The notes beneath the pieces are model-generated. The model saw only the letters and a program-made list of their open reading frames with translations. It searched no databases and was not told the origin of the DNA. Below are positions 12,402 through 14,220 of a stretch of 14,220 nucleotides of DNA, one piece after another (position 1 is the first letter of the stretch; each line of letters begins with the position of its first letter). The DNA is from an uncultured Bacilli bacterium (GTDB taxonomy: Bacteria > Bacillota_I > Bacilli_A > RF39 > UBA660). The DNA is taken from positions 1 through 14,220 of the forward strand of contig CANQYN010000024.1 in assembly GCA_947628105.1 (NCBI GenBank). The letters run 5' to 3'. The translations under genes were made by a program, and so were the position numbers.

Positions 12402-12881
12402 TCATTTTAATAAATCATTTAATGCATCAAATGCATGATTTCCATTTGAATGATCCCCAGTAACTAGTCGCCAACCATCGCCTTCTAATTTGACTTGATG
12501 AGCTTTTTCACTAACCACTTTGGTGGGAATTTCCATTAGTATATTTTCCCATATAATTGGAAAAATATCAAGCTTATTTTCTACTTTTTTATTATTTTCT
12601 AAGTGTTCATTCTCAAATTCACTAAAATATTGATCAATTGATATGGAAAATGGATAGGTTACTGGTTCCAAAGTAATGGCACATGGTAATATCATTTTTC
12701 CTTTTACTTCCAATAAGATTTGATAATCATTTTCTTTGGAACGAATTTCTCCCTCTATTTGAACATTGTTCAAGCTGATCAAATCTGTTCCTTTTAATTC
12801 CTCTTTTTTAAAAGAGTAAGTCATTGAAACTGGTATACTAGTAACATAATTACTATTTAATTTTGTAATATCAATTTCCAT
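12402..12881 (-). CDS. yceD: YceD family (DUF177) protein
   Basis: Conserved bacterial protein nearly always encoded before rpmF and linked, in studies of YceD homologues in other organisms, to 23S rRNA or ribosome maturation; its exact biochemical role is not settled. The 159-residue product shows the family core MILPCAITLEPVTYPFSI (63-80) with the conserved Cys at 67, the second block DIFPIIWENILMEIPTKVV (105-123), and the C-terminal DALNDLL motif seen in the family just before the end. ATG 12879-12881 follows a weak GGTGAT SD by five bases; the GTG at 12894-12896 in frame would sit directly next to the promoter -10 and is rejected. The next gene is rpmF, 14 bp downstream, so the two form an operon divergent from tmcAL. 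Confidence 0.93.
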   Translation of the reverse strand: MEIDITKLNSNYVTSIPVSMTYSFKKEELKGTDLISLNNVQIEGEIRSKENDYQILLEVKGKMILPCAITLEPVTYPFSISIDQYFSEFENEHLENNKKVENKLDIFPIIWENILMEIPTKVVSEKAHQVKLEGDGWRLVTGDHSNGNHAFDALNDLLK

Positions 12882-12896
12882 AAAATCACCAATCAC

Positions 12897-12925
12897 ATTA
12901 TATCTTATAATTTTTAATTATACAA
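12897..12925 (-). promoter_or_regulatory. Promoter of the yceD-rpmF operon
   Basis: TTGTAT (12925-12920), 17-bp spacer, perfect TATAAT (12902-12897) on the minus strand. Only 15 bases lie between the -10 and the ATG of yceD, so the leader is about eight bases. The -35 box overlaps the -35 box of the divergent tmcAL promoter. Confidence 0.78.
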
Positions 12926-12947
12926 TAGAGAAATTTTATGTTATGAT
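12919..12947 (+). promoter_or_regulatory. Promoter of tmcAL
   Basis: TATACA (12919-12924), 17-bp spacer, TATGAT (12942-12947). An offset TATAAA at 12947-12952 is an alternative -10. The start codon is 18 bases past the -10, with SD AGGTGA between. Confidence 0.55.
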
Positions 12948-12965
12948 ATAAATAGGTGAAGTACT

Positions 12966-14120
12966 ATGAAAAGTGTTGGAATCATTTGCGAATATAACCC
13001 TTTTCACAATGGACATCTCCATCATATTAACGAAATCAAAAAAAGATATCCAAAAAGTGTTATCATCGCAGTCATGACAGGAAATTTTACTCAACGAGGA
13101 GAAGTCAGTATCATAGACAAGTGGAAAAAAACAGAACTCGCTCTTTTCTATGGAGTAGATTTAGTAATTGAACTTCCTTTTCTATTTGCGACTCAAAGCG
13201 CCGATATTTTCGCCCATTATGCCATTAAAATATTAGACACTCTTCATACAGACTACTTGGTATTCGGCAGTGAATGTAACAATATCGAAACACTAAAAGA
13301 AATGGCGAATATTCAATTAAATAATAAAAAATATAATTCCCTAGTGAAAAAATATCTAGACAAAGGAATTAATTATCCGACTGCTCTTGCTAAAGCATTA
13401 TATGAATTAACTGGGAAAAATATCAATACTCCAAATGATATTTTAGGAATCACTTATATTAGAGAAATTATCAATCAAGAAAGTTATATCATCCCTGATT
13501 GCATCAAACGAAATAACGATTATAACAGTCGGGAATTAAATGACGGTATGACAAGCGCGACTAGTATTCGATATGCTCTATCGCATAATGACGATATTTC
13601 TTCTTATGTTCCGGAAAAAGTAAATGATTTTTTAAAGACAAATTTACATTTTTTAGAAGATTATTATCCTTTTTTAAAATATAAAATTTTATCTGATAAA
13701 AATAACTTATCTTCTTATTTAACCGTAGATGAAGGAATAGAAAATCGAATTTTAAAATATATTACAACAACACATAATTTAAATGAATTAATTTTAAAAA
13801 TTAAAACCAAACGATATACATATAATAAATTAAATCGAATGTTTACTCATATTTTATGTAACATTACTAAAGAAGAAGCAAAACAGTTAAAAGGATTAGA
13901 ATATATTCGAATTTTAGGTTTTTCTAAAAAAGGACAAGAATATTTAAATCAATATAAAAAAAGAATTAGTATTCCACTAATTACAAAATTTTCTGATTGT
14001 GATTCTGAAATGTTAAATTTAGAATTGAGGGTAACTTCAATATATGCTAGTACATTAGATGAAAAAGAAAAAAATCATTTAATTGAACAAGAATATAAAA
14101 ATTCCCCTATCATACGATAA
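12966..14120 (+). CDS. tmcAL: tRNA(Met) cytidine acetate ligase TmcAL (YlbM)
   Basis: ATP-dependent ligase that forms N4-acetylcytidine at the wobble position 34 of elongator tRNA-Met using acetate, sharpening AUG decoding. The 384-residue product has a nucleotidyltransferase-type N-terminal domain: GIICEYNPFHNGH with the HxGH-type motif at 14-17, VMTGNFTQRGE (36-46), ELPFLFATQSAD (69-80), and LVFGSE (98-103). A helical C-terminal part follows, with ITKEEAK and YIRILGFSKKGQEYL near its end. It is slightly shorter than the B. subtilis protein (about 415). The position, divergent from yceD-rpmF, matches the ylbM-ylbN-rpmF cluster of Bacillus. It has its own promoter and is followed by a double hairpin. 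Confidence 0.95.
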   Translation: MKSVGIICEYNPFHNGHLHHINEIKKRYPKSVIIAVMTGNFTQRGEVSIIDKWKKTELALFYGVDLVIELPFLFATQSADIFAHYAIKILDTLHTDYLVFGSECNNIETLKEMANIQLNNKKYNSLVKKYLDKGINYPTALAKALYELTGKNINTPNDILGITYIREIINQESYIIPDCIKRNNDYNSRELNDGMTSATSIRYALSHNDDISSYVPEKVNDFLKTNLHFLEDYYPFLKYKILSDKNNLSSYLTVDEGIENRILKYITTTHNLNELILKIKTKRYTYNKLNRMFTHILCNITKEEAKQLKGLEYIRILGFSKKGQEYLNQYKKRISIPLITKFSDCDSEMLNLELRVTSIYASTLDEKEKNHLIEQEYKNSPIIR

Positions 14121-14127
14121 AAAGAGA

Positions 14128-14190
14128 AAGAGAATAAAAATTCTCTTCAGACTGTTGACAAAGTAAAATTTGAAAACAGTCTTTTTATTT
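14128..14190 (+). terminator. Tandem hairpin terminator after tmcAL
   Basis: First hairpin: AAGAGAAT (14128-14135), loop AAAA, ATTCTCTT (14140-14147), without a T run. Second: AGACTGTT (14149-14156) with AACAGTCT (14175-14182), extended by CAAA/TTTG inside, then TTTTATTT (14183-14190). The second is the likely terminator; the first may support it or block RNA decay. Confidence 0.82.
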
Positions 14191-14210
14191 TGATAAAAAT
14201 GTATTATAAT
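14182..14210 (+). promoter_or_regulatory. Possible promoter for a gene beyond the right edge
   Basis: Perfect TATAAT (14205-14210). At 17 bp upstream there is only TTTTTA (14182-14187), a poor -35, and TG lies at 14200s upstream without canonical extended -10 spacing. No gene start is visible before the window ends. Confidence 0.3.
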
Positions 14211-14220
14211 AAAGATGTAA

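Noticed and set aside
1..14220. tRNA genes, rRNA, CRISPR arrays, insertion sequences, phage genes or replication origin
   Set aside because: I looked for cloverleaf ends, spaced repeats, transposase motifs and DnaA-box clusters and saw none.

Overview
The window looks like chromosomal housekeeping DNA from a low-GC, walled, Gram-positive bacterium of the Bacilli/Erysipelotrichia-RF39 type. Support comes from EzrA, a zinc-free S4, a J1-like RNase J, a T-box riboswitch, strong AGGAGG Shine-Dalgarno (SD) sites and a RodA-type SEDS protein. TGA is a stop codon here (it ends the gene before tyrS) and tryptophan is TGG, so the genetic code is standard, unlike most mollicutes. The lineage is inferred, not proven.

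Layout. 1-176 (-): start of a type IV prepilin-like gene cut by the window edge, just downstream of ezrA (-). 2013-2837 (+): rpsD with its own promoter, a pseudoknotted autoregulatory leader and a terminator. 2842-5747 (-): a tyrosine T-box operon holding a degenerate DeoC-like gene, tyrS and an unknown five-helix membrane protein. 5767-7516 (+): RNase J. 7492-9140 (-): a multi-helix histidine kinase and, upstream of it, a small membrane-anchored EIIB-like protein without its phospho-cysteine. 9156-10360 (+): rodA. 10358-12175 (-): a large prepilin-like protein with an FGE/sulfatase-modifying-like C-terminal domain and ten cysteines. 12178-12925 (-): yceD and rpmF. 12919-14190 (+): tmcAL. The neighbourhoods ezrA/rpsD/tyrS and tmcAL/yceD/rpmF resemble those of Bacillus subtilis, as far as I recall.

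Functionally the region combines translation (S4, TyrRS, L32, TmcAL, YceD), RNA decay (RNase J), envelope growth and division (EzrA, RodA), one orphan sensor kinase, and surface filament-like proteins.

Most notable: (1) the tyrosine T-box has no intrinsic terminator; the 3' strand of its tRNA-binding helix can instead pair with the SD of the first gene through a 13-bp hairpin, which predicts control of translation. (2) L32 begins with an obligatory extension, MLQLELQLFA, that closely copies the L27 leader removed by the protease Prp. (3) Two genes look like enzymes stripped of catalytic residues: DeoC-like next to tyrS, and EIIB-like next to rodA. (4) Expression signals are packed very tightly, with shared -35 boxes, terminators running into promoters, and transcripts that should start about ten bases before the start codon.
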